A stretch of DNA of 64,000 nucleotides from Iris pallida. Its lineage: Eukaryota; Streptophyta; Magnoliopsida; Asparagales; Iridaceae. The stretch lies in contig JANAVB010006998.1 of assembly GCA_029216955.1 (NCBI GenBank), positions 372,001 through 436,000 of the forward strand, in the 5' to 3' direction. The notes under the pieces are model-generated. The model saw only the letters and a list, made by a program, of their open reading frames with translations. It did not search any database and was not told where the DNA came from. The position numbers and the translations under genes are program-made. This document shows, piece by piece, positions 45,701-59,881 of the stretch. The number at the start of each line of letters is the position of its first letter. The stretch's first letter is position 1.

Positions 45701-47266
45701 GACTAGGGCGATGCACCCACCATGAGGGTGGCCAAGGTAGTTCGTCGGAGTAGTAGGGTGCTCGTGGTGGCAGTGGTTGGCCGTGGCGACAGCGTACGGT
45801 GAGGTGGTCGTACACGCTATTCGTGCGCTACCATATCGTCGTTGCTGCTATCCACGCATGCGCGCTGTGCACAGCCTCCTATATGGAGATGCGGCTGTTA
45901 CACGCACAGGGGTGGCTTGTCGTGCTGCACAGCCGTTCGTGGTGGTTGGGTGGTAGCGGCTACTGCTGCCATGCCGAATTGAAGAGGAGGAGGAGGAAGA
46001 GATGGTGATGGAGAGAATGATGATGGTGTGGAGAAGAAGAAGAAGGAGAAGAAGAGGAGGAGGAGGAAGGGTGTTCGGCAAAAAATGGAGGGGGTTGTGG
46101 GATCTCTTACAAAGAAGGAGGAGAATGAGAAACAGAAGAAGGGGGATGTTCGGCCATGGAGGTTGTCGACCAAAAATGGAGGGGGCTGTGGTTAATGTGA
46201 GGGTGGAGAGAGAAGAGAGGTGAGTGATTGGTTGTGTTTAGTTTTAGAAGGAGAGAAAGTGAGTTAAAAGTTAGAGAGAGAGAAATACTTAGGGATTAGG
46301 GCCAGCCATCACATGAGGGTCTGGGTGTTTATTGTCATGTGGGAATATGTGGTGCGGATTGATGGAGGCAAAATCAAGGACTAGGATCTTGTGTAGCTAT
46401 ATTAAGTTATATCTTAGGAATTTAATCATTGGAGTTGTAATTGATTATTTTGAGTGGATTGACTCGATGTTTTGTGTTTTGTAGGGGATGAGTGTGTCGG
46501 TATTCATGAGGGGGATAGCATGAAGCTTGGGTTTGGTTCCAAAGAATCGGGTCGGGTCAAAATCGGACTTGGTGCAATAAATAATTTAATTTAGTTATTT
46601 ATGATCATGGATAAATAAGTAGCATACGAGGGATAAATTAAATGGGACACAAGTGTCATGTGGGTAATAGGCTTAATGTGGGCCGTGTTCATATTTTAGG
46701 TCGACAGGTTTGGGTTTGAAATGGTGTCCCCAATTCAAGTAAAAAATAAATGTGACTCCGTGGGATGAATTAAGTTCGGGACTTGTGTCAGGAAAGTTGT
46801 GCGATGCAAATGAAGTACAAGATGGTGTGCCTGAGTGGAACACGAAGGTCATGGGTGTAGGGTGTCTCGACTAGATCATGCATGAGAAGTTGGTTTTAAG
46901 AAAATGACTAGTCTTATGCTCCTAAATTAAAAGTCACGGCAACGTGCATATGATGATCAAAGATAAAAGTGAGAATTTATTAATAATTATTCAACGATCA
47001 ATTGGCCTAAATTGACCCGAGTTGTACGATGTCAAAAGAGCACAAGGGAACAAGTTTGAGTGGGACATGATATATCAACATGAAGATAATCTTGTCTACT
47101 AAAAACTCATAAAGAAAGTTTCCAGAGATTGGCATCTCTGACGCTCCAGAAATCAAAGTCACAAAAAAGAACATTAAATAAAATAATAATCAAATAACAA
47201 TAATTATTGAAAATAATTGATTTAGAAAATTGGAAAAAATTAACGCTAAATTTTAGGGGACTTACA
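42760..47266 (-). mobile_element. Solo LTR D, 4.5 kb, Tekay-type
   Basis: Bounded by TGTCACGATCC and GGGACTTACA and flanked by a 5 bp duplication, with nothing inside that looks like gag, pol, primer site or polypurine tract. It is best read as a solo LTR left by recombination between two LTRs. Its left 80 bp resemble the left end of element F. A tandem 158 bp array lies at 44535-45230, GTCAA-rich repeats near 44090-44230, and a GC-rich, purine-biased stretch at 45700-46220 whose short frames I do not trust. Confidence 0.75.
44535..45230. repeat. 158 bp tandem repeat in solo LTR D
   Basis: TCCAGAATGA-type starts at 44702, 44860, 45018 and 45177 give periods of 158, 158 and 159 bp; a more diverged unit precedes them from about 44535. 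A single related segment occurs in element F near 51280-51500. Confidence 0.85.
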
Positions 47267-47806
47267 GGAAGATACGTTTAACGACGCATAGGTATGATTC
47301 CTTAGGATTAGCTTGATATTGTGCACAGATGCAAACTCTAAACATGATATCAGGACGACTAGCAGTTAAGTAAAGTAAACTACCAATCATACCTTGATAC
47401 TTATGCTGGTTGACTGGTTTACCACTTTCATCAATATCAAGTCTTATTGATGTTGCCATGGGCGTGCCGATAGGCTTTAGGTTGTTGAAGTCATACTTCC
47501 TTAGTAAATCCTTCGTGTACTTGGCTTGATTGATGAAGGTTTTCTGTGAGTGTTGTTTGATCTGGAGTCCTAGAAAGTAGTTGAGCTCTCCCATCATACT
47601 CATTTCAAACTCATTCTGTATATACTTAGCAAAATCTTGACAAAGTTTTTCGTTAGTAGAACCGAAAATAATTTTATCAAAGTAAATTTCACAAGTAAAG
47701 TATTGCCAATTGAAGATTTGATAAACATGGTTGTATCAACGATCTTCCTTTTGAAAAACTATTTTCAAGTAGGAAAACACTTACGCATTCATACCAAGCA
47801 CGCGGT
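47267..47806 (-). pseudogene. pol: Copia RT C-terminal part and start of RNase H
   Basis: Minus-strand reading includes the catalytic region as YFDKIIFGS, where copia normally has YVDD, then EFEMSMMGELNYFLGLQIKQ, KYTKDLLRKYDF, GTPMATSIRLDIDE and YQGMIGSLLYLTASRPDI. The last codons (VKRIF) abut solo LTR D. Loss of the second catalytic Asp and frameshifts make it inactive. Confidence 0.85.
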
Positions 47807-48507
47807 TAGGGATGCAAATGAGCCAAGCCGTTTGCGAGCTACTCGAAGCTCGGCAAGATAAAAGCTCGTTTGAGCTTGGTTTGTCTAGTAAACAAGCTGA
47901 GCTCAAGCTTTATTTTTGAGCTCGTTTAATAAACAAACCAAGCTCAAGCTTAGAAGTACTCGGCTCGATTGAGCTTGCGAGCTGGCTCGTTTATGAGCTT
48001 GAGCTGGCTCATTTAGAAGCTCATTTAGGAGCTCGTTTGGAAGCTCGTTTGTTCTTTGTTGAATTCTAATTATATATATTTGTATAACAATATGGTTGTG
48101 TGTATTATATATTTGTCCTTAATAAGTGACATTAAGGAACTTTTTTAATTAATTTTTTATAAATAAATTGTTAATATTTTAGAAACTTGAATTCAAACCT
48201 AACTAGCATGAAATCAAGCTCATTAAGCTTGAAATTAAGCCTAATGAGCTTGAAATAAAGTTGAGCCACAAGCTTGATTTCAAGCTTATCGAGTTTGTTT
48301 ATCAAGCTTGACTCAAGCTTCCTTATCAAGCCAAGCTCAAGGTCAAACCAAGCCAAGCTCAAGCTTAATATAAACAAGCTTGAGCCAAGATCGAGCTTCA
48401 AAATAAAAAACTTATCAAGCTCGAGCTCGAATAATTCGAGTCAAGCCAAGCTCAAGCTTACAAAAGCTTGGCTCGGCTCAGCTCGGCTCGGCTCGTTTGC
48501 AGCCCTA
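47807..48507. mobile_element. Non-autonomous hAT-type element, 701 bp
   Basis: Terminal inverted repeats TAGGGATGCAAATGAGCC and, reversed at the right end, TAGGGCTGCAAACGAGCC. It is flanked by perfect 8 bp duplications CACGCGGT (47799-47806 and 48508-48515), the duplication length of hAT transposases. The inside is a dense mix of GAGCTC, AAGCTT and CAAGCTTGA-type words with no transposase. It interrupts the copia RT, whose codons join correctly when it is removed. Confidence 0.92.
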
Positions 48508-48515
48508 CACGCGGT

Positions 48516-48933
48516 GCTTGTTTGAGTCCGTAAAGCACTTTTCTAAGCTTGAAAACGTGATCAAGTTTTTAAAAATCTTCAAATCCAGGAGGTTGTTTCA
48601 CAAAAAACTCTTCCTTTAGAAATCTATTCAAAAATGCACTTTTCACATCCATTTGAAAAAGTTTAAAATTGTGAAAATATGCAATTGCACAAATATGCGA
48701 ATAGACTCTAGTCTAGCAACAGGGGCATAAGCATCGTCATAATAAATTCTTTCTTCTTGATTATAACCTTGTGCAACTAGACGTGATTTGTTGCGTAGAA
48801 CATGTCCATCCACACTCAATTTATTTCGGAACACTCATTTGATACCAATTATTGATTGACCAATAGGTTTGGGAACAAGTTACCAAACTTGGTTTTTCTT
48901 AAATTGATTAAGTTCCTTTTGCATGGTATCAAT
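48516..48933 (-). pseudogene. pol: Copia RT N-terminal part
   Basis: Minus-strand motifs: [32 protein letters not shown], then across a frameshift [26 protein letters not shown] and VLYGLKQAPRAWYE at the hAT site. This is the fingers/palm region of copia RT. Several shifts break it. Confidence 0.85.
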
Positions 48934-50298
48934 TCAAAACTCATCAGAAAAAGCATCTGCTACTGACTTAGGTTCTACTTGAGAAATGAAAGCTACATTT
49001 GCTGCTATATCTTTAATAGAATAACACGTACCCACGCCTTTAGATACATCACCTATAACTACTGTCTTTGGATGGTCTTGTATGAATTTTATCTTTTTTG
49101 ACCGACTCTCCAGATAATTCTCGTTGGGAGCAGTATCTTCAGGTGCCTTGAATTTGCTTTGTACATCTTCGTCATCATTGTCACTATATCTCTGACTGTT
49201 TAGCTCATCAAAAGTAACATTAATAGGTTCTTCAACAATCATATATCTTTTTTTAAAAATTCTATATCGCTTACTCTTGGCAACATACCCGAGGAATATC
49301 CGTTCGTCTGCCTTCGATTCGAACTTATCCAAGTTATCCTTGGTGTTCAGGATAAAACAGCGACAACCAAAAACTTTAAAGTAAGAAATGTTTGGAATTC
49401 TTCCAAATTGAAATTCATAGGGAGCTTTCTTTGATATAGGTCAAATTAACACCTTATTCAAAATATGACATATTGTACTTACAGCTTCTGTCCAAAAAAT
49501 ATTTAGGAAGATTATGTTGATTCAGCATGACTCTAGCTATATCACTTAGAGTACAATTCTTTATCTTCCCAATATTAATTTATTGGGGAGTTCTAGGACA
49601 AGAAAACTCATGGTAATATCCATTATCATCCCAAAACTTTTTGAAATTAGTATTTTCGAATTTGCCACCATGAACACTTCAGATTCTAGTAATCATTAAG
49701 TCTTTTTTGTTTTGTACCTTTTTGCAAAATACTTGAAACTCAAAAATAGTATCACTTTTGTTTGATAAAAAGCACACCCAAGTGTAATGAGTAAAATCAT
49801 TAATTATGACAAAAGCGTAGAGTTTACCGCCAAGACTAGTGACTCTACTAGGATCAAATAAATTTATATAAATTAACTGCAAAGGTCGAGAAGTGCTTAC
49901 AACGTTGATGGATTTAAAGGATGACCTAGTTGTCTTGTTCTTTTCACAGTCTGAACATACCATATCTCTAAGAAAATTTATGGGAGTCCATTCACCAGCT
50001 TTTTAGTACATAGCCTTAAAATAGTGTCCATGTTTGCATGTCCTAGCCTCATGTGCTATAACCAGCTTTCATCATGATTGGCTACTAGGTACTTCCCTAC
50101 ACTGTTAGTATGTTCTAGAAAGAAAACATAAATATTGTCTTCCCTGATCCCTTCATATACGGGAATTCTAGTATCTCATATATAGAACATGTGTCTTTAA
50201 CAAAATTGATACCATAACCATTATTTGCCAAATGACTTATGATCAATAGGTTATATTTCAATTATGTGACTAGATAAACGTCTTTTATTTTTGGGTAA
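48934..50298 (-). pseudogene. pol: Copia pre-integrase, integrase and linker to RT
   Basis: From the right: DVYLVT and NLLIISHLANNGYGINF, then RLGHANMDTILRL and KLVNGLP (pre-integrase), MVCSDCEKNKTTRSSFKS, DLF-like INLFDPSRVTSLGGKLYAFVI (integrase core). The second catalytic Asp region reads SVHGGKFEN, with Val where Asp is expected. The linker 49332-48934 (DKFESKADERIFLGYVAKSKRYRIF, acidic DDEDVQSK) leads to RT. Element F cuts the frame at 50299. Confidence 0.83.
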
Positions 50299-53627
<3,329 letters not shown>

Positions 53628-53666
53628 AATCTACCCAACTTAGAAATACATTCGTCCTCGAATTTA
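53628..53666 (-). promoter_or_regulatory. Polypurine tract region of element F
   Basis: On the minus strand ATTCGAGGACGAAT is followed by TAAGTTGGGTAGATT and the LTR start TGTAACCAC, the same arrangement as in element C. Confidence 0.7.
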
Positions 53667-54861
53667 AGGACTACTTGGATTGACGGACTTGGTTAATCAA
53701 ATCTTGCCAAGGTTTTAAATAAATACGTAATACAATAAATCAAGAATCAATCCATAATAATTTAAAAATAATTTTGGATTTTATTAATATTTAAAAATAC
53801 TTTAAACCAAATATAAATATAACACTTGATAGCGGTAATAATTTAAAAGGTACCAAGTATTATTCAAATAACCTTTAAAATATATTTGTATGGGTCAAAA
53901 AAATTTAGTAAACGTTTATCTAATAATTTGCCACCATAAGAAGAATTTGATATCATTCAGATATATTAATGAATAAAAATTATAGAAATAATTGACAATA
54001 AAAAATACTACATATTTAACTCATTTAGCCAAAACTAAACTTACTATTTCGTAACAATAACACTTTAAAAAAAATTAATAGTACTCAATAGTATCAAATA
54101 ATATTTGAAACATATCATGTAAATTTAAATCGTAAAAATAAACGATCAAATACTTCTAGAAGTCTATTGTGAAAAATCACATTCTAAAAAATAACCTTGG
54201 TAAAATTCTTTCCCTTCAAAGTATCTATTTTAGAATAATAAATATTTTTAACTAGAAAATAAGTTAAAATTTCAAAATCCAGGAAGTGGGCTTACAAATA
54301 TACCCATCTTAGAAAATTTTTTTCTTCAAAATTTCAATGGGCACAATTAGGTTTGGCTAGGAGTATACTCAAGAAACAAAAATTAATCAATACTAATAAG
54401 AACGACAATTGATATTTTTAAGAGAATGATATGATTCATGATCAAATTAGTCACGCGTAATCGCGGATAGGATCAATTATAATAGAAAAATAATAGACAA
54501 AAGGAAATTGTGATTTGGCATGATCAACCTTTGGTCAAAATGGTCTAGTCGACGACCATAAATGTTTTAAAAACAATCAAATTCGAAATGGTTTGGCACG
54601 ATCAAACATTAGTCAATATAGTTTTGTCATGACAAAATTGCTTAGGACTGATTCAAAATTTATATGAAGTCAAGACGGGCTATGGTCACTTAGATATAAT
54701 TTAAGATACAGAAATGATCAAGGTTAATCATGTAAGTCATCCAAGTATTATGAAAATTAAAAGGTTGGCACGAGCATGAATAAGGTCAAAATAGTCGTAA
54801 TCATTGTGGAATAGAAATAGAAACATTGTGATAGAGTTTGAAATATTGGCACGACTATGAC
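53628..54861 (-). other. Internal region of element F, non-coding
   Basis: AT-rich, with no frame resembling a retrotransposon protein. At 54278-54345 a decayed copy of the LTR start plus polypurine region occurs (GGAAGTGGGCTTACAAATAT against GGAAGAGTGGTTACAAATCT at the true boundary). Confidence 0.65.
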
Positions 54862-56844
54862 TGTAATGCCCCACTCCGTACGGTACATTACGATGAGTAG
54901 TTGATTTGAAGAGTTGCATTGACCTGATGAAGTATCGATGCAAATCAATGCAAGAGTTAGACTCTATAAATCTAAACGATGCAAAGGATAAGTCCTATTT
55001 GAGCAAGTGCTAATTTTAGTTGATTCCGAGTGCAGGCTACGCTTTTACGCTGAATCATAAGAGGTCAACTTTTTGCCTTATTTGCAATGGTGTCTGCAAA
55101 ACCAATTCGTCGCCTTGCAACAAACTAAGGTATAGGCACGGTGGGCTGAATCAGTCGAATAGTTCAACAAAATGGCTAAGTCATGAGAGTTAGCCTTACA
55201 ACAAAGTTATAGAATCGAGCCGCATCAGTTTGGCGAGACGACAAGGCGTATTGGCTTAAGGTGGGCGGATTCATAATTCTTCTCTCCTATTCTTTCATAA
55301 CTAATAAAATATATCCTTGTATGCATAAGTTGCTATCAAGTTAACGATTATGGCTTGTATCGAGTAAAGGTCTTAGTGTGTGTCAAACATTAAGATAGAA
55401 CATTGAACAATTGAGGCTATGTGTATGAAGTACACGAGTCGTAATAGGACATTGATGCTAGAATATTGAAAGACAATATCAAGATGTGCATCAAGTACAC
55501 GACTCGGAAGAAGATTGAACACTAAGGCTTAGAACATGGAAATACGGTATCAAGGCGTGCATCGAATGCAAGACTCGAAGGAAAAAGGATATATGTGTCA
55601 AAGTGTACGTATGTGCACGGGACTCATAAAAGATGGCTTCATTACGAAAAGAACAGTTGTGGCACGAATATCGTGATGGAACTGTCGAACGTGGCATGGT
55701 GCCTTCGAGATGGTTGGGACCTTCGGGTCGATAAGTTGAGGAATATTGAGTCGGGGCATCGTGCCAATGGAATAAAGATAGACGAACTTGTTTGGTTGTT
55801 TGAAAATCAGAACGCGTTGCATATGGTCAATGGACTTGGATGTATGGCCCGTGCACGGGCGTGCTTACCTTGAATGTGGGATTGCCGGGGCGTCGGGACG
55901 TTCGACTGCGGAGGGAATTAAGGCGTATTGGTGGTGCACTTCATTCAGACGAGTTGTGCCCTCCTACTGATGTGATAAGCCATAATACCAAGTTTAGGAT
56001 CCTTTGAGTAGTGGGCTAGCAACCCGTGCCAAAGCGATCGCCGGCTTACAAGTTAAGATGCCAGTCCATTTCGGTACGGAACGTCGTGACCTTCATATAG
56101 ATAGGACCGGTAGGCTAAGACTAGCATTAGGTGCAGGCGCAGAGCCTACCACCCTTACGCTTACGTTAAGTTTGCTTGGTTGGCTGCGTGATTTGTATGA
56201 TTAGTTATGCAAATTTCTAACGATTGCAGGCTAGGCGAAACGAGATGAAGTTGGGCACGATCACTATGTTTATGTTCATATTATGTCTAACTGTATATGT
56301 TGCAAGGACACGGTATTGGACACAATTATGATTCAGTTGCTACCGATAACTGCTTGAATATTGCCATAAAACTGATCCTAAAGCTAAATAGAAAGATCAC
56401 CAAATAAAGATGCATGTTTTACTAAATTTACTTAGTGTTGGTTTGGGTGCGAGTGGGTAGGTGAGCTACAGCATTGGCGTTCAGACTTGTAACATGAAGA
56501 TGTTCGATCGAAGATGACTTATTGGCTGTAAAGAGGCATAATGTATGGAATAATATAATCCTTTATGAGCTAGAGAGATCATGAGCGTTGTAGCCAGTTG
56601 GCCATATTCAGTTGGGCTATTCAAAGCCTTGTAATCTCAGTTCATTATTAATAAAAGAGATTCTTTTGTATACTCTGTTTCCTTCTGCTGCTTATGTTAT
56701 CAATATGAGATAAACTTATGCGAACCCGTTATCTTGCCTTGTACGAGTGCAACTCCAGGCTTGTGCGGCATCATGCCCCAACGAGGACGATGATTCAAGT
56801 GAAATCTAGCGAGGACGAACGATTTCCAGGATCGGGGTGTGACA
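54862..56844 (+). repeat. 5' LTR of element G
   Basis: 1983 bp from TGTAATGCCCCACTCC to GGATCGGGGTGTGACA. A likely polyadenylation region (TTAATAAAAGAGATTC) is near 56648. Short frames such as 55595-55873 and 56004-56204 have no recognisable product. Confidence 0.75.
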
Positions 56845-56847
56845 AGT

Positions 56848-56856
56848 TGGTATCAG
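56848..56856 (+). promoter_or_regulatory. Primer-binding site of element G
   Basis: TGGTATCAG, three bases after the LTR end. It matches the initiator-methionine tRNA complement (TGGTATCAGAGC) for nine bases and then differs. It fixes the plus orientation of G. Confidence 0.75.
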
Positions 56857-57839
56857 TACAGTTCCATCCTCTGGACCGTGAGCGAATCCCATTGACCCTC
56901 AGTTGCTTTACTATTGAAATCAGTTGACTCTAAGTTGTTTCCGCAACCGTATGGCTCATGGATCTACACGATGCTGCATTGGATGTTCCATATAATAAGT
57001 CAGTATTATGTAGCGTACGTCTGCCACAAGTATGTCATAACTATCACGCTATCTCCGAGCGCCATCGGAGAATGTTGGTTGCACGAAGGCCAATGAGATA
57101 CATGTCGTTTGTTGCACGAAGTGCTAAGAGTTTCGTGTTATTGGTTGCACAGAGTGCAACAAGTCGTGAGCCATTCGTTGTAACAGCGCAACGAGTCGAC
57201 ATATGGGATGATGCGTGTTATGTGGCTATGCGAATGGATAGCGAATGTGTTAAACAGATGGAGTAATGTTGTGAATTATTGGTTGCACCACGTGCAACGA
57301 TTTGTAGAATTGGTGTAGTCACGTGAATTATTGTGTTAGTACAATAAGTTGAGCTACAGGATGTTACATTGTGTATGATTTCGCAAATGGACATCAAATG
57401 CGTCGAACGAATTCGAGTAGTGGCTTTGAGTATCGAGAAAGAATCGTTGTACAAATTATAATAGATGAGATTGAGAAATTATGGATGCGATAGCAGTGAG
57501 TCGAGTTGGTCGCTAAGTCGAGCTTGAGTAGGCGAATATGTAAGTCGACCAAATTGTGTGGAGCTTCGAAGTAGGCAAACGGGTATGTTAGTCGAATATT
57601 GAGTGGAGCTCTGAATAAGCGAATGTTGTGTGTGTGATCGATATGATCACTAAGGCACAGTTAGCTCGGAAATAAATGCCAAATTTGAGTGAACGATAGT
57701 GCGTTGGCCAAGTTGTCGTACCAACTCTAGTAAGAGAACGCTTGAGCTGGGATCGGGAAAGATCACCACACGGGATAGTTGATTTGGAATAAACGTTGAA
57801 CCTATACGGAGTATAATGTCGAGTAGTGACTCGATTTCG

Positions 57840-57934
57840 AGTGGTATATGCAATACCACTTGTGAGATCAGTACAACGAAGCATTGTATCGATAACGATA
57901 GGTTCGATTTCTGAGTGGTATATGCAATACCACT
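57840..57934. repeat. Two identical hairpins 74 bp apart
   Basis: AGTGGTATATGCAATACCACT occurs at 57840 and 57914 (allowing for flanks). Each has an 8 bp perfect stem AGTGGTAT/ATACCACT and a five-base loop. Confidence 0.85.
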
Positions 57935-59036
57935 TAGCGATAGCTACGTCAAGCCGTTTGGGGACTTGCAATAAATTGCATCAAGACGATTGAGTCGATT
58001 ACGATAAGTTTGTCCTCAACGAACGGGGTAGTACCAAGATTCGAGTGGGAATGACTCGATAGACGTTATTGCAAGTATAATTTGATAAATTGAGTTGAAC
58101 GATCAGGCGCAGACTTGCATCATTGGATGATGAGTCGAACGAAAATTCGTTGGGTATAAGCCGAACGATAGGCTGAGAATAGTGTGGAAATTTTGCATTG
58201 AGGAAATAGTTGACTAGGTCAGATTTGCGTTGAGTTAGTACGAAGGCTTGTTCGGAATGAGATGAGTAAATAAGAAAAAATTGTGTGAACGAATTTGAGT
58301 TAGCACGAAAAAGTCGATGGCACGATTTCGAAGTACTATTTGAGAATACGAGAATGAATATAAGAAATCTGAAATCGTGTCGCTCGAGGAGAAAAGTTAG
58401 CTAAGTATAAATAAATGGATCTTGTTGCGTGCGAAACTTGATTCGTATTCGAGTTTGGATAATAACAGTGATTCCAATGAATTGGAGTTTACAAGAAAGG
58501 AAGAGATTCAGGTTATACACGTCGACGACGGTATTGAGGCGTATCAGAGACAATGTGCAATAACTCAAAGATACTCTGATCGAATGAATAAAAAATTATG
58601 TTGAGCATTATTGTTGGATGAATAAGATGCAAGTTAAGTTGATGTCGGTTTGGATGATAACGGTGGGAATGCTTCGAAGAATTTGAGGATGGATCAATAT
58701 ATTACTTGGACGACAACAAAAGTGTCTTGATTATTTCTACGATAACCACAAAGTTGATATTCTTGTCTTATGTGAGTGCAACTCTAGCCTCACACATGCG
58801 TTACGTCGGATTAGGACGACTATTTTACGTAAGCGCTGGTATGGTGATTCATGTCTAGCGGGGATGGTCGAACTTATATGGCGTGGCAAATTGGATTTGA
58901 CTTATGGTTTGATGCGAAGGTCAATTTGAGGATTGTTGTGATAAGCATAGAGTGTGTCGGATATTGATCCTGGATAGATAGACTCATACGCACGGCAAAC
59001 AAATATTGCTCGATTAGCGATATTGTTAACGGTAGT

Positions 59037-59106
59037 GCATGAGTGATTGGAGTAGTAACGACATGCAATATGCATGAGTGATTCGAGTAGTAACGACACA
59101 TCAGTT
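59037..59106 (+). repeat. 35 bp tandem pair in element G
   Basis: GCATGAGTGATTGGAGTAGT at 59037 and the near-identical GCATGAGTGATTCGAGTAGT at 59072. Confidence 0.85.
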
Positions 59107-59881
59107 GCACGTGTGGGCAGATAAATTATGAATTTATAAATTATGTCGGATTGGATAAAGTCCTATAGGAATTATTGAGAATTAATTTGGCTCCGAGATA
59201 GGATATAGCATGGTTCGTAGTAATTGTCCCTCGTTGATGATCTTCAATTATCGAGCGTAGCTTCGGGACAGCTGACACTAGAAGACTTGACCGCCAAATC
59301 AAAGTAAATATCGGAGACCGTAGGAGAACACTAATAAAGTCGCATAAGAAATTGCATCGAGGATAAATGATGGCATAGTGCATGTTGAGGATAAGTCTAA
59401 GTGATTGATTATCGTATTTTAAAAGTTATAGAGTAGCCCTTCGACTAGATCGATATGGTCATAGATTTACTAATGGATCGAATAAGTACGTAAATAGACT
59501 TGGTCAGTCGACGACCGGATAGATTGATGGACGAACTTAGCAGAGCGACACGACAGAACGATTGTGAGAAATCGTGTTACGTATGAGTGCAACGAATAGG
59601 GGAACGACCCTAGAGATTGTGACATAGAGCATGACCCATATAACGGCTAGAGTCGCATACGTTAAGTAAACGATCTATGTTATGAAATAAACTAGTAGAA
59701 TTGATTCAAAATTTGAGTAAGAAATTCGTACTCGATCAAAAATAGGAGATGACCGTTCTTACCTTGGGTCGAAAAGATTATTGTCTTTGAGCATCGTAGA
59801 CTCAAGTTGACCTCTTGTATCGGAAAAGATTAAGCATGATATCTGGACAAGTTACCTAGTGGGGTAGCCCCAGACGCGATA

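Larger units (their letters stand above)
39042..50298 (-). mobile_element. Ty1/copia relic, Sirevirus-like, with nested insertions
   Basis: Read right to left: pre-integrase region, integrase, RT, RNase H, an extra ORF, a GGGGGAG purine motif and an LTR starting TGTTGG. The order integrase before RT defines copia; an additional ORF after RNase H suggests the Sirevirus group. It is interrupted by solo LTR D (42760-47266) and a hAT element (47807-48507), and its 5' part is cut by element F at 50299. Many frameshifts and stops make it the most decayed coding element here and probably the oldest layer. Confidence 0.82.
54862..59881 (+). mobile_element. Element G: partial non-coding Tekay-type element
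   Basis: A 5' LTR, a primer-binding site and about 3 kb of internal sequence in plus orientation, ending where element H begins. No gag or pol motifs are visible. The internal region is homologous, in reverse, to that of element H, so G and H are the same family. Confidence 0.7.
56857..59881 (+). other. Internal region of element G, non-coding
   Basis: About 3 kb. Notable parts: recurrent GTTGCAC words at 57070-57290, a repeated hairpin (57840-57860 and 57914-57934), a relic of the LTR end near 58745-58885, and a 35 bp tandem pair from 59037. The 60-codon frame at 58422-58604 is not kept in the homologous part of H, so I do not call it a gene. Confidence 0.6.

Noticed and set aside
45799..46223. 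Arg/Gly-rich and Ser/Leu-rich frames in solo LTR D
   Set aside because: Low-complexity purine-biased sequence; both strands open; no domain.
58422..58604. 60-codon frame in the G interior as a small gene
   Set aside because: The homologous segment of element H (63611-63847) reads in a different frame, so no reading frame is conserved.
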